From positions 1-64,000 of the forward strand of contig JBPOIZ010000011.1 in the NCBI GenBank assembly GCA_052034115.1: a DNA stretch of 64,000 nt, read 5' to 3'. The notes under the pieces were generated by a model. That model had not been told where the DNA came from. It ran no database searches and worked only from the letters and a program-made list of their open reading frames with translations. Below, piece by piece: positions 42,789 to 52,065 of this stretch (the first letter of the stretch is position 1; each line of letters starts with the position of its first letter). The translations under genes and the position numbers were made by a program. The DNA comes from Lutibacillus sp052034115 (lineage in GTDB: Bacteria > Actinomycetota > Actinomycetes > Actinomycetales > Dermatophilaceae).

Positions 42789-43643
42789 GTGAACCAGAGC
42801 AGCAGCGCGCGGCCGGACCTCGGCACGTCCGTCGACGTCGGCGGGCTGAGCACGAACTACCTGCAGGCCGGAGCCGACCTCGGTGGGACACCGGTCGTCC
42901 TCATCCACGGCTCCGGCCCCGGAGTCACGGCCTACGCGAACTGGCGACTGACGCTCCCGGACCTGGGCCAACGGTTCCGGGTTGTCGCACCGGATATAAC
43001 CGGCTTCGGCTCCTCCGAACGCCCCCAGGACGGCCGGTATGACGTCGACCGCTGGGTCGGTCAGGTGGTCGGTCTGCTCGACGCCCTCGACCTGCCGAGA
43101 GTCCATCTCGTCGGCAACTCCTTCGGTGGGGCCATCGCCTTGCACGTCGCGACGCGACACCCGCACCGAGTCGAACGGCTGGTGCTCATGGGCAGCGTCG
43201 GCTTGTCCTTCCCGATCACCGCGGCCCTCGACGAGGTCTGGGGATACCGGCCGTCGGTGGCGGCGATGCGCGCGCTGCTCGACCTGTTCGCCTACGACCG
43301 TTCGTTGGTGACCGACGAGTTGGCCCAGGTGCGCTTTGCCGCGTCGGTCGAACCAGGCGTCCAGGAGTCGTTCGCCGCCATGTTCCCCGCACCCCGACAG
43401 CGCTGGGTGGACGCCTTGGCGCTGCCCGAGGGGGTCGTCGCCGGTGTCGAGCACGAGTCCCTCGTCATCCACGGCCGCGACGATCGGGTCATCCCCGTCG
43501 AGGTCTCGATGCGGCTTCACGCCCTGCTGCGGCGCTCCGAGTTGCACGTCTTCGGCCGGTGCGGCCACTGGACCCAGATCGAGTGGGCCGACGCCTTCAC
43601 CACACTGGTCGGCGACTTCCTCGCCCGGCCGGCCCGGCCCTAG
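42789..43643 (+). CDS. Alpha/beta hydrolase of meta-cleavage product hydrolase type
   Basis: 284 aa, GTG start. VVLIHGSGPGVTAYANWRLTLPDL near residue 36 is typical of 2-hydroxymuconate-semialdehyde/HOPDA hydrolases (DmpD, BphD, HsaD). Nucleophile GNSFGGAIAL near 116, acid HGRDDRVIP near 229 and His GRCGHWTQIE near 257. These enzymes cleave C-C bonds of ring-fission products, but no other aromatic-catabolism gene is nearby, so another substrate is possible. Confidence 0.85.
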   Translation: MNQSSSARPDLGTSVDVGGLSTNYLQAGADLGGTPVVLIHGSGPGVTAYANWRLTLPDLGQRFRVVAPDITGFGSSERPQDGRYDVDRWVGQVVGLLDALDLPRVHLVGNSFGGAIALHVATRHPHRVERLVLMGSVGLSFPITAALDEVWGYRPSVAAMRALLDLFAYDRSLVTDELAQVRFAASVEPGVQESFAAMFPAPRQRWVDALALPEGVVAGVEHESLVIHGRDDRVIPVEVSMRLHALLRRSELHVFGRCGHWTQIEWADAFTTLVGDFLARPARP

Positions 43644-43722
43644 CCCACGCGGTGCCCGGTCAGGGCCGATGCGCGAGCCCCGCAGCGGATGGGGCCAGGG
43701 GTCGGCGCGGTCCGGCGCCGGT

Positions 43723-43798
43723 GCGATCCAGGCGCCGGTGCGATCCAGGCACCGCTGCGATCCAGGCGCCCCTGCGATCCAGGCGCCCCTGCGGTTCA
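43723..43798. repeat. 17-bp tandem repeats, four copies plus a partial, ending at DUF1015 stop
   Basis: Copies of GCGATCCAGGCGCCCCT-like units at 43723, 43740, 43757 and 43774, then a diverged unit at 43791 that contains the stop codon of the minus-strand DUF1015 gene. The rest of the gap from 43644 holds no gene. Confidence 0.85.
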
Positions 43799-45028
43799 GG
43801 CGTCGAGGGTGCGGATGACGAATCCGGTGCGCGGTTTGGGAGTGAAGAAGGTCGACTTGGGCGGCATGAGCAGCCCCTCACGAGCCGTGCGCATGATCTC
43901 GGTCAGCGAAGTGGGCCTGATGAGGATCCCTGCGGCTGCCCGCCCGGAGTCCACGGCCTCGACAACCCCCTCGACTCCGTGCTGGTAGCTCACCGCCAGC
44001 TCGCTGCCCTCCAGCGATCCGGCTCCCGCTCGCACCGCCGGTATGGCGGACGCGCCAGGCACCCCGAGCACGTGCTCGAGCCACGCGCCGTCGAGAGCCC
44101 GCACTCCGTCAAAGACCGTCGGGCGAGGCGCGAGCCACCATCGCCGGCCGGCGCGTCCGACGAGCACCAGGGCGCCGTGCGCCACCATGGCCGCGAGCAG
44201 CCCCGGCCCGTCGCTTGGGTCGCCCGGCCCGAACGGCCTGACGTCGAAACCCGCCGCCAAGGCCGCGGTGAGGGCGGTCAACGGCACCCCGTCATACAGC
44301 CGATGGATGGCCTCGATGCTCAACTGCTCCGGCGTCAGTTCCATGACCAGGGCCAGGGTCGCTCCCGCGCCGCCGCGCCCGGACACTTCCGCCGCGTAGG
44401 CGCCGGCCACGCCATACCGGTGGTGACCGTCGGCGATCAGCACGTCGTCGGACGCGACACAGGCCGCGATCGCGGCCACCCGGGCGGGGTCGCTGACCCG
44501 CTCCACGACGTGCTCGACGCCGTCGGCGGCCACCACCCCGAGCGTCTCGCCCGGCTCGGCGAGCAGGCCCGAGAGCCCGGTCGCCGGTGACAGACCCCAC
44601 ACCGGTGACAGGTTCGCCTCTGTCGCGCGGGTCAGGTCGAGGCGGTCGGTGGACGCCTTGGGGGTGGTTCGCTCGTGCGGCAACACACCACCCTCGATGC
44701 CGCGGGCGGTCAGCGCGCCGAGGACCCCGGCAACGTTGCGGGCCACACCGGCGGCGTCGACATACCGCATCCGGTAGATGGTGAAGGTCGGCTCGGTGTC
44801 CTGGATCAGGACCCCCTCGGCCATCCAGGACCGCAGCAGGGAGCCCGCCGACGCGTAGGACCCGGCCGCACCGGAGGGGACGTCCACGTGGACGATGTTG
44901 TGCCGGTCGCGCGCCCGCAGCGCCCCGACGTCGGCCGCCGACAACACGTCGTAGGGCGGTGCCAGCACCGCATCGAGGGGGACGTCCGGCGCATACCGCC
45001 ACGCGGGGAACGGCGAGAAATCAGCCAC
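43796..45028 (-). CDS. DUF1015 family protein
   Basis: 410 aa, GTG start. Family signatures: FPAWRYAPDVPLDAVLAPPYDVL at the N-terminus, HNIVHVDVP, GVLPHERTTPKASTDRLDL near residue 113, and DVLIADGHHRYGVAGAY near 195. DUF1015 proteins are widespread, often near serine biosynthesis genes, and have no established activity. Complete length. Divergent from the nifJ promoter region. Confidence 0.85.
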   Translation of the reverse strand: MADFSPFPAWRYAPDVPLDAVLAPPYDVLSAADVGALRARDRHNIVHVDVPSGAAGSYASAGSLLRSWMAEGVLIQDTEPTFTIYRMRYVDAAGVARNVAGVLGALTARGIEGGVLPHERTTPKASTDRLDLTRATEANLSPVWGLSPATGLSGLLAEPGETLGVVAADGVEHVVERVSDPARVAAIAACVASDDVLIADGHHRYGVAGAYAAEVSGRGGAGATLALVMELTPEQLSIEAIHRLYDGVPLTALTAALAAGFDVRPFGPGDPSDGPGLLAAMVAHGALVLVGRAGRRWWLAPRPTVFDGVRALDGAWLEHVLGVPGASAIPAVRAGAGSLEGSELAVSYQHGVEGVVEAVDSGRAAAGILIRPTSLTEIMRTAREGLLMPPKSTFFTPKPRTGFVIRTLDA

Positions 45029-45088
45029 GGGCAGTCAGCCTGGCATGCCAGGGGACCTCTTGCCTTATCCGCCCATGTCGTGGGCCCC

Positions 45089-45094
45089 TAGATT
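45089..45094 (+). promoter_or_regulatory. Candidate -10 box TAGATT upstream of nifJ
   Basis: TAGATT lies about 57 bp before the chosen start. An in-frame ATG at 45104, nine bases after the box, would permit a leaderless longer form with 16 extra residues. Confidence 0.4.
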
Positions 45095-45151
45095 GCCGGG
45101 TGAATGTCCGTCGTCAGGCGGGCGGCACACGGCATCGGCCCGGGAGGACGA

Positions 45152-48100
45152 ATGGGCAGCAGGTACGCGACGCTTGACGGGAACGAGGCGGCCGCACGCG
45201 TCGCTCACGCAGTCAGCGAAGTCATCTCCATCTACCCGATCACCCCGGCCAGCTCGATGGGCGAGCTGGCCGACGCATGGAGCGGGGTGGGTCGCAAGAA
45301 CATCTGGGGCAGTGTCCCCGAAGTCATCGAGATGCAGTCCGAGGCCGGCGCGGCCGGCACCCTGCACGGCGCCGTGACCAAGGGCGCTCTGGGGGTGACC
45401 TTCACGGCCAGCCAGGGCCTGCTGCTCATGCTGCCGAACATGTACAAGATCGCCGGCGAGCTGACCCCGGCCGTCATCCACGTCGCCGCGCGCACCCTGG
45501 CCACCCACGCCCTGAGCATCTTCGGTGACCACAGCGACGTGATGTCCGCCCGGATGACCGGCTGGGCGATGCTCTGCGCGAGCAGCGTCCAGGAGGCGCA
45601 GGACTTCAGTCTCGTCTCGCACGCCGCGACCCTGCGCACCCGGGTGCCGTTCCTGCACTTCTTCGACGGCTTCCGCACGAGCCACGAAGTCAACGTCATC
45701 AACCTGCTGGACGACGCCGACATGCGCGCGCTGATCCGCGAGGACGACGTCCTGACCCACCGAGCCCGCGGCCTGACGCCGGATGCCCCCGTCATCCGCG
45801 GTGTCGCCCAGAACCCGGACACCTTCTTCCAGGCCCGCGAGGCATGCAACCAGTTCTACAGCGCCGTCCCGGCCGCCGTGCAGGAGGTCTTCGACGAGCT
45901 CGCAGCCCGCACCGGGCGCTCGTACTCGCTGGTCGAGTATGCCGGTGCGCCCGACGCCGACCGGGTCGTCATCATGATGGGTTCCGGGGTCGGCGCGATG
46001 CAGGAGACCGTCGAGGAACTGAACCGGCAGGGCGAGAAGGTCGGCGTCGTCACGCTGCGGCTCTACCGGCCGTTCCCCGTCGAGGAGATCCTCGCCGCGA
46101 TCCCGCGCTCGGTGCGCTCGATCGCCGTTCTCGACCGGGTCAAGGAGCCGGGCGCCCCCGCCGAGCCGCTCCACCTCGACATCATGACCGCCCTGATGGA
46201 TCACGGGGCGGGCCGGTTCGAGCATGGCCTGCCGCGCGTCATCGGCGGTCGTTACGGGCTGTCGAGCAAGGAGTTCACTCCAGCGATGTGCAAGGCGGTG
46301 CTCGACGAAGCCGCCAAGGAGTCGCCGAAGCCCCGGTTCACCGTCGGGATCACCGACGACGTCACCCATCTCTCGCTCGATGTCGACGAGACGTTCCGGG
46401 TGCCGACCGACGCGATCAGCGCCGTGTTCTATGGGCTGGGTTCCGATGGCACCGTCGGCGCCAACAAGCAGTCCGTGAAGATCATCGGCGAGGAGGACGG
46501 GCACTTCGCCCAGGGCTACTTCGTCTACGACTCGCGCAAGTCCGGCGCCGTCACCGTCTCGCACCTGCGGTTCGGCCGCAGCCCGATCCGCTCCACCTAC
46601 CTCGTCCAAGACGCCGACTTCGTCGCCGTGCACCACTTCGGGGTGCTGGGCCAGATGAAGGTCCTCGACATCGCCAAGCCAGGTGCCACGGTCCTGCTCA
46701 ACGCCCCGTATGCCGTTGACGACGTCTGGTCCCACCTGCCCGTCGAGGTGCAGCAGCAGATCATCGACAAGGACCTGTCGGTCTTCGTCATCGACGGCTC
46801 GAAGGTGGCCCGCGAGGCCGGGCTCGGCAACCGCATCAACACCGTCATGCAGCCGTGCTTCTTCTACCTGTCTGGCGTCGTCCCCCAGGACGAGGCGATC
46901 CCCAAGATCAAGGCCTCCATCGAGTACTCCTACGGCAAGCGCGGCCGCACCGTCGTGGAGCGCAACTTCCGCGCGGTCGACGCCGCGGTCGCCCAGCTGA
47001 GCCGGCTGCAGATCCCCGAGCACGCGAGCAGCGACATGCACCGGATGCCGCCGCTGCCGGACGCCGCGCCGGACTTCGTCAAGCAGGTCACGGCGGTCAT
47101 GCTCCGCGGTGAGGGCGACCTGTTGCCCGTCTCGGCCCTGCCGGTCGATGGCACCTGGCCCAGCGGCACGAGCACGTGGGAGAAGCGTTCCATCGCTGCG
47201 GAGATCCCGGTGTGGGACCCGTCGATCTGCATCGACTGCGGCAAGTGCGCCATCACCTGCCCGCACTCGGCGATCCGCATCAAGATCTACCCGCAGGACC
47301 AGCTCGACGGTGCCCCGGCGGACTTCCAGTCGAAGAAGTACAACGACCGCAACCTCAAGGACCACAAGCTGACCGTTCAGGTCGCACCGGACGACTGCAC
47401 CGGGTGTGGCATCTGTGTGGACGTGTGCCCGGCCAAGAGCAAGACCGAGGTCAAGCACAAGTCGATCAACATGGAGCCGGCACCGGAGCACCAGCCCCGC
47501 GAGCGGGTCAACTGGGACTACTTCCTGACCATCCCCGAGGTCGGCCGCACCGATGTGCGCCACGACCAGGTCAAGGGCGTCGCCCAGCTCCAGCCGTTGT
47601 TCGAGTTCTCGCTGGCCTGTTCCGGATGTGGCGAGACGCCATACGTCAAGACGCTGACCCAGCTCTTCGGCGACCGGATGCTCGTGGCGAACGCGACCGG
47701 CTGCTCGTCGATCTACGGCGGCAACCTGCCGACCAGCCCCTACACGACGAACCCCGACGGTCGCGGCCCGGCGTGGTCGAACTCGTTGTTCGAGGACAAC
47801 GCGGAGTTCGGGCTGGGCTTGCGTCTGGCGTGGGAGAACCAGAACGCCGAGGCCAAGCGCTACCTTGCCGAGCTGCGTGAGCAGATCGGCGCCGACCTCG
47901 TCGATGCCCTCACCGCGGCCCCCATGACCGACGAGGCCCAGATCGCCGCCCAGCGAGACCGGGTGGCGGCCCTCAAGGGCGTGCTCGCCGGCCTGGAGCA
48001 GACCCAGCCGGTGGTGGCCCTGACCAGCCTCGCCGACGAGCTCGTCGAGAAGTCGGTCTGGATCGTCGGTGGTGACGGGTGGGCCTACGACATCGGGTAT

Positions 48101-48751
48101 GGCGGCCTGGACCACGTGCTCTCCAGCGGGCGGAACGTCAACATCCTCGTGCTGGACACCGAGGTCTACTCGAACACCGGCGGCCAGGCCTCCAAGGCCA
48201 CCCCGCGGGGGGCCTCGGCCAAGTTCGCGGCGGCCGGCAAGTCCGGGCCGAAGAAGGACCTCGGCATGATCGCGCAGGCCTACGGCGATGTCTATGTCGC
48301 CCAGATCGCCATCGGCGCGAACCAGCAGCAGACCGTCCGGGCGCTGCTCGAGGCCCAGGCGTGGCCCGGGCCGTCGATCGTCATCGCCTACTCGACCTGC
48401 ATCGCCCACGGCATCGAGATGTCGACGTCGATGGCGCACCAGGAGCAGGCGGTCACCAGTGGCTACTGGCCGCTCTACCGGTTCCGCCCCAGCGAGGACG
48501 AGCACACCAAGCCGTTCCACCTCGACAGCAAGGCGCCGACGACTCGGGTCAAGGACTTCATGATGGCCGAGACCCGGTTCTCGATGCTGACCCGGGCCAA
48601 CCCGGACCGGGCGGCGCACTTGATGGCCATGGCGCAGGCCGACGCCGACGAGCGCTGGAACTACTACTCACAGATGGCTGCCGTGGAGCGCTCGATGCCT
48701 CACGAAGAGGTCGCTGAGGAGTCCGACGAGACCGTGGAGGAGCAGCAGTGA
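45152..48751 (+). CDS. nifJ: Pyruvate:ferredoxin (flavodoxin) oxidoreductase, single chain
   Basis: 1199 aa, the usual length. Start supported by GGGAGGA and by the family N-terminus YATLDGNEAAARVAH. Domains in order: pyrimidine-binding domain with ISIYPITPASSMGELAD near 27, CoA/domain II near 260-380, gamma domain near 415-610, ferredoxin clusters CIDCGKCAITCP near 693 and CTGCGICVDVCP near 749, and the TPP domain with CSGCGETPYVK near 827, VANATGCSSIYGG, GGDGWAYDIGYGG near 974 and TEVYSNTGGQASKATP. It converts pyruvate and CoA to acetyl-CoA and CO2 with reduced ferredoxin or flavodoxin. All cluster cysteines are present. Overlaps the next gene by GTGA. Confidence 0.95.
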   Translation: MGSRYATLDGNEAAARVAHAVSEVISIYPITPASSMGELADAWSGVGRKNIWGSVPEVIEMQSEAGAAGTLHGAVTKGALGVTFTASQGLLLMLPNMYKIAGELTPAVIHVAARTLATHALSIFGDHSDVMSARMTGWAMLCASSVQEAQDFSLVSHAATLRTRVPFLHFFDGFRTSHEVNVINLLDDADMRALIREDDVLTHRARGLTPDAPVIRGVAQNPDTFFQAREACNQFYSAVPAAVQEVFDELAARTGRSYSLVEYAGAPDADRVVIMMGSGVGAMQETVEELNRQGEKVGVVTLRLYRPFPVEEILAAIPRSVRSIAVLDRVKEPGAPAEPLHLDIMTALMDHGAGRFEHGLPRVIGGRYGLSSKEFTPAMCKAVLDEAAKESPKPRFTVGITDDVTHLSLDVDETFRVPTDAISAVFYGLGSDGTVGANKQSVKIIGEEDGHFAQGYFVYDSRKSGAVTVSHLRFGRSPIRSTYLVQDADFVAVHHFGVLGQMKVLDIAKPGATVLLNAPYAVDDVWSHLPVEVQQQIIDKDLSVFVIDGSKVAREAGLGNRINTVMQPCFFYLSGVVPQDEAIPKIKASIEYSYGKRGRTVVERNFRAVDAAVAQLSRLQIPEHASSDMHRMPPLPDAAPDFVKQVTAVMLRGEGDLLPVSALPVDGTWPSGTSTWEKRSIAAEIPVWDPSICIDCGKCAITCPHSAIRIKIYPQDQLDGAPADFQSKKYNDRNLKDHKLTVQVAPDDCTGCGICVDVCPAKSKTEVKHKSINMEPAPEHQPRERVNWDYFLTIPEVGRTDVRHDQVKGVAQLQPLFEFSLACSGCGETPYVKTLTQLFGDRMLVANATGCSSIYGGNLPTSPYTTNPDGRGPAWSNSLFEDNAEFGLGLRLAWENQNAEAKRYLAELREQIGADLVDALTAAPMTDEAQIAAQRDRVAALKGVLAGLEQTQPVVALTSLADELVEKSVWIVGGDGWAYDIGYGGLDHVLSSGRNVNILVLDTEVYSNTGGQASKATPRGASAKFAAAGKSGPKKDLGMIAQAYGDVYVAQIAIGANQQQTVRALLEAQAWPGPSIVIAYSTCIAHGIEMSTSMAHQEQAVTSGYWPLYRFRPSEDEHTKPFHLDSKAPTTRVKDFMMAETRFSMLTRANPDRAAHLMAMAQADADERWNYYSQMAAVERSMPHEEVAEESDETVEEQQ

Positions 48752-49755
48752 GCGAGTTGCTGGCGACGTCATACCTGGGCTTGCCGCTCAGCGGTCCGAT
48801 CATTGCGTCGGCCGGTCCGCTGACCGGCCGGGTCGAGAGCCTGAAGGAACTCCAGGCTGCCGGTGCCGCCGCGGTCGTCCTGCCCTCGCTGTTCGAGGAG
48901 GAGGTGGAGGCCGAGGAGATGCAGATCCACGACTTCCTCGACCAGAGCGAGCACTTCGCCGAGTTCGCCGGCGGGATGCTTCCGGAGGTGGAGCTGCCCG
49001 ACCTCGGGCCGGAACGGCACGTGCGGCTCGTCACCGAGGCCAAGGCGGCGCTGTCGGTGCCGGTCATCGCCTCGGTGAACGCGGCGCATCCGGGATCGTG
49101 GTCGCGCTACGCCACGATGATGGCCGATGCCGGCGCGGACGCCATCGAGCTCAACGTGTATGCCGTCTCGGCCGATCCGCGCCGCAGTGCCGCCGATGTC
49201 GAGGCCGGCTACCTGGACATCATCCGTGAGGTGAAGTCGGCCATCTCGGTCCCGCTGACCGTCAAGCTGTCGCCCTTCTTCTCCTCGTTCGCGCACTTCG
49301 CCGCCGCGGCGGTCGACGCGGGGGCGGACGGGCTGGTGCTGTTCAACCGGTTCTACGCTCCCGACATCGACCTCGGCACGCTAGGCCTGGTGCCGGTCGT
49401 CGAGCTCTCGACGCCGACCGAGCTGAGGCTGCCGCTGCGCTGGATGGGCATCCTGCGCAGCCAGCTGCCGGGCACCTCGCTGGCGGCGACGTCCGGGGTC
49501 CACTCGGCGGCCGATGTCATCAAGCTGCTCCTGGCCGGCGCATCGGTGGCCTGCACGACCTCCGCGGTCCTGCACCACGGGCCGGGCCACATCGGCTCGA
49601 TGCTCGAAGGCATCCGGTTCTGGCTCGAGGAGAACGAGTACGTCGGGGTGGATCAGATGCGCGGCTCGGTCAGCCTGTCCGCCGCCGCCGACCCCTCGGC
49701 ATACGAGCGCTCGCAGTACCTCAACGTCCTGAGCACCATGAGGTCGCGCTACTGA
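48748..49755 (+). CDS. Dihydroorotate dehydrogenase-like FMN protein linked to nifJ
   Basis: 335 aa, GTG start overlapping the nifJ stop. TIM-barrel class 1 DHOD-like: SYLGLPLSGPIIASAGPLTG, VIASVNAAHPGSW, DAIELNVYAVSADP, VPLTVKLSPFFSSFAHFA, GADGLVLFNRFYAPDID and AATSGVHSAADVIKLLLAGA. Proteins of this subgroup regularly follow nifJ and do not need the pyrimidine pathway; they may be flavoproteins serving pyruvate:ferredoxin oxidoreductase or another dehydrogenase. The exact reaction is unknown. Confidence 0.86.
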   Translation: MSELLATSYLGLPLSGPIIASAGPLTGRVESLKELQAAGAAAVVLPSLFEEEVEAEEMQIHDFLDQSEHFAEFAGGMLPEVELPDLGPERHVRLVTEAKAALSVPVIASVNAAHPGSWSRYATMMADAGADAIELNVYAVSADPRRSAADVEAGYLDIIREVKSAISVPLTVKLSPFFSSFAHFAAAAVDAGADGLVLFNRFYAPDIDLGTLGLVPVVELSTPTELRLPLRWMGILRSQLPGTSLAATSGVHSAADVIKLLLAGASVACTTSAVLHHGPGHIGSMLEGIRFWLEENEYVGVDQMRGSVSLSAAADPSAYERSQYLNVLSTMRSRY

Positions 49756-49834
49756 CCTCACCGCAGGTGGCCCCGGGCACGACGAGGCAACCTCGGTCGT
49801 TGTCCGGGTAGGCCCCGTTCAGGTGGGCTCACAT

Positions 49835-49878
49835 CGCGGCGGCGGGTCCCCGGCAGGTTCCGGGGACCCGCCGTCGCG
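49835..49878 (+). terminator. Strong hairpin after the nifJ operon
   Basis: Nineteen-base arms at 49835-49853 and 49860-49878 with one mismatch and a 6-nt loop (CAGGTT). Stem core GGCGGGTCCCCGG. It ends the nifJ-DHOD unit. The rest of 49756-49963 holds no gene. Confidence 0.75.
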
Positions 49879-49963
49879 TATGCCGCGTGGCCAGCGGAGT
49901 CGGTCCGTCCCGCGACGCCGGGGTCGGTGGTGTGGCCTGCGTCGATGTAGCCGTGCACCGGCG

Positions 49964-49969
49964 TAGGGT
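49964..49969 (+). promoter_or_regulatory. -10 box TAGGGT, leaderless beta-helix protein
   Basis: TAGGGT ends seven bases before the GTG at 49977. Confidence 0.45.
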
Positions 49970-49976
49970 CGGCACC

Positions 49977-51182
49977 GTGGAACCGCGTTCGACCGCCGTG
50001 ATCCAGGCCCTGCTCGACAAGGGCGTACAGATCCCCCATCCCCGCTCGATCGACATCGGTCCAGACGTCGACCCGTCGCGGATCAGCGGCGACGGGGTGG
50101 TCATCCACCCGGGCTGCCGCATCCACGGCGCCGAGACGGTGCTCTCGGCCGGGGTGGAGCTCGGTGCCGAGGGCCCGGTGACCATCCGCGACTGCCGGCT
50201 TGGGCCTGGGGTGGCCCTCAAGGGTGGCTATGCCGCCGAGGCGGTCTTCCTGGCCGGCTCGTCGATGGGCCTGGGACACCACGTCCGCGAGGGCACGCTG
50301 CTCGAAGAGGAGGCCAGCGGCGCCCACACCGTCGGGTTGAAGCAGACGATCCTGCTGCCCTACGTCACGCTCGGCTCGCTCATCAACTTCTGCGACTGTC
50401 TCATGGCCGGTGGCACGAGCCGCAAGGACCACTCCGAGGTCGGCTCGTCATACATTCACTTCAACTTCACCCCCGAGGGGGACAAGGCGACCCCGTCGCT
50501 GTTCGGGGACGTTGCTCGCGGCGTGACGTTGCGTCAACGGCCGATCTTCCTCGGCGGACAGGGCGGGGCGGTCGGGCCGGTTCATGTCGGCTACGGCACG
50601 ATCGTCGGCGCCGGGTCGGTGTTGCGCAGCGATGTGCCGTCCGAGAATCAGCTCGTTGTCGTCGGGCCGCCGCCGAGTCTGCATCAACCGTGGACGCCGG
50701 GGGAATACCGATCGATCAATCGTCTGGTCAGCCGGAATATCGACTATCTCGCCAATCTGCGCGCGCTGCAGGTTTGGTATGACGTCGCCCGCCGCCCGTT
50801 CTTCGAGGCGCAGGAGCTCGGGCCACTCGTCCTCGATGGAGCGATCGACCTGTTGGCCCGGTCCTGGGCCGAGCGGGTCAGTCGGCTCCTTGCGATGGTC
50901 GCGAAGGTGCGCGGCGATGAGCCTGCGCGCGCGGCCCTACGGGAGCACGCCGGCGAAGTGTGCACTGGGGCAGCGGCCGTCGCAGCCGAGTCGGCGCCTG
51001 CGGCCGTCGCGAGTCTGCGCGATGCCGCCGCATCGGGGACGGCATACCTGGACGCCGTGCGGTCCCTGTCGGACGTCCACGTCGACCAGGTGCATGCCTG
51101 GTTGGGTGCCGTCGTCGATGGAGTCTGGGCGGTCGCCGCCGCCGCGCTGCCCCAGCTGCGCCGAGCACCTGGTCCCCGCTGA
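49977..51182 (+). CDS. Left-handed beta-helix (hexapeptide) protein, nucleotide-sugar acyltransferase/pyrophosphorylase-like
   Basis: 401 aa, leaderless GTG. Residues of about 20-230 show hexapeptide-repeat turns (ISGDGVVIHPGCRIHG, VELGAEGPVTIRDCRLG, EGTLLEEEASGAHTVGLKQTILLPYVTLGSLI, YGTIVGAGSVL), the LbH fold of GlmU-type transferases. The segment NFCDCLMAGGTSRKDHSEVGSSYIHFNFTP is conserved in a group annotated as UDP-GlcNAc pyrophosphorylase-like, but no Rossmann uridyltransferase domain is present. The C-terminal 160 residues are helical and Ala-rich. Activity unknown. Confidence 0.75.
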   Translation: MEPRSTAVIQALLDKGVQIPHPRSIDIGPDVDPSRISGDGVVIHPGCRIHGAETVLSAGVELGAEGPVTIRDCRLGPGVALKGGYAAEAVFLAGSSMGLGHHVREGTLLEEEASGAHTVGLKQTILLPYVTLGSLINFCDCLMAGGTSRKDHSEVGSSYIHFNFTPEGDKATPSLFGDVARGVTLRQRPIFLGGQGGAVGPVHVGYGTIVGAGSVLRSDVPSENQLVVVGPPPSLHQPWTPGEYRSINRLVSRNIDYLANLRALQVWYDVARRPFFEAQELGPLVLDGAIDLLARSWAERVSRLLAMVAKVRGDEPARAALREHAGEVCTGAAAVAAESAPAAVASLRDAAASGTAYLDAVRSLSDVHVDQVHAWLGAVVDGVWAVAAAALPQLRRAPGPR

Positions 51183-51372
51183 CCAGCCTGCCGCACACCC
51201 CACACCCCGCGCACACCGAGACCTCGAACACCCCCAGGGAACACTCAACTCGACGCGATCTGGGGCCCCACACCCCCCGGAACACCCTCGACGCCCTCCA
51301 CTCGACGCCATCTGAGGCCCCAAGAAGCCCACACAGAAGGCCCCCCGCGGCCGGCCGCGCAAACCCGGCGGG
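51183..51372. other. Intergenic, with a near-identical 23-bp direct repeat
   Basis: No gene seen. CTCGACGCGATCTGGGGCCCCA and CTCGACGCCATCTGAGGCCCCA lie about 60 bp apart between two convergent genes. They may be part of a terminator but do not form a simple hairpin. Confidence 0.4.
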
Positions 51373-52059
51373 CTAGGAACGCTGCAGCGACTTCAGGGTC
51401 CCGGCCGTCGGGCCCAGCTCGGCGATCTGCGCGAGGTAGAGCTCGGCGCACGCCAGCGCGTCGGTCAACGCCTCGTGCGCCCGATATCGCGGCAGGCCGA
51501 ACCGCTCGCGCGCCGCCCAGAGCCGCAGCGTGCCGGAGTTGGGATCCTGCTGCCACGCCGAGGTGGTCAGCCGAGCCTGGATCTGCAGGGTGTCCACCGC
51601 AGTGCACGCGAAGGGTGCGCCATACAGCGAGCGGCATACCGTCGAGAGGAACCGCCGCTCGAGCCGAGCGAAATGGCACAGCATCGCGCGGCCGCGCAAC
51701 GCATCGAGCAGCGCGGCCATCGCCACCTCGAGATCGACACCGCCGGCGACGACGTCGTCGGTCACCCCGTGGACGACAGCGCTCTGACCCACCTCGACAT
51801 CCGATCGGATGATGTACTGCCGAGCGCCGCCCAAGATGATCGAGCGACCGTCGACCGGCACCCAGCCGATGCTGAGGATGGTGTCCCTGTCCGGTTCCAG
51901 GCCGGTCGTCTCGATATCGACTGCCAGCAGGTTCAACGAGGAGATCGGCGTGGACCCGCTCGGGAACGGGGTGTCCAGATACTCCCGCAGGGGTCCCTCT
52001 GGAGCCCCCGAGCGGAGTCGGCGACGGCGCCCGTCGGCTGTGAACCTCCGCCAGATCAT
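51373..52059 (-). CDS. DEDDh 3'-5' exonuclease (DnaQ-like)
   Basis: 228 aa. ExoI motif AVDIETTGLEP near residue 46, ExoII ARLERRFLSTV near 130, ExoIII HEALTDALACAEL near 195, giving the DEDDh acid set. A separate small exonuclease rather than a polymerase subunit. It starts 6 bp after the cNMP/CBS/DUF294 stop, an arrangement also common elsewhere. It may trim RNA or DNA; substrate unknown. Confidence 0.88.
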   Translation of the reverse strand: MIWRRFTADGRRRRLRSGAPEGPLREYLDTPFPSGSTPISSLNLLAVDIETTGLEPDRDTILSIGWVPVDGRSIILGGARQYIIRSDVEVGQSAVVHGVTDDVVAGGVDLEVAMAALLDALRGRAMLCHFARLERRFLSTVCRSLYGAPFACTAVDTLQIQARLTTSAWQQDPNSGTLRLWAARERFGLPRYRAHEALTDALACAELYLAQIAELGPTAGTLKSLQRS

Positions 52060-52065
52060 GGGGGC

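Noticed and set aside
43723..43790. Possible CRISPR array (four regular 17-bp repeats)
   Set aside because: The repeats are directly tandem with no spacers and no cas genes are present.
45065..48619. 1184-codon minus-strand frame opposite nifJ
   Set aside because: A shadow frame; nifJ has all its motifs and codon bias on the plus strand.
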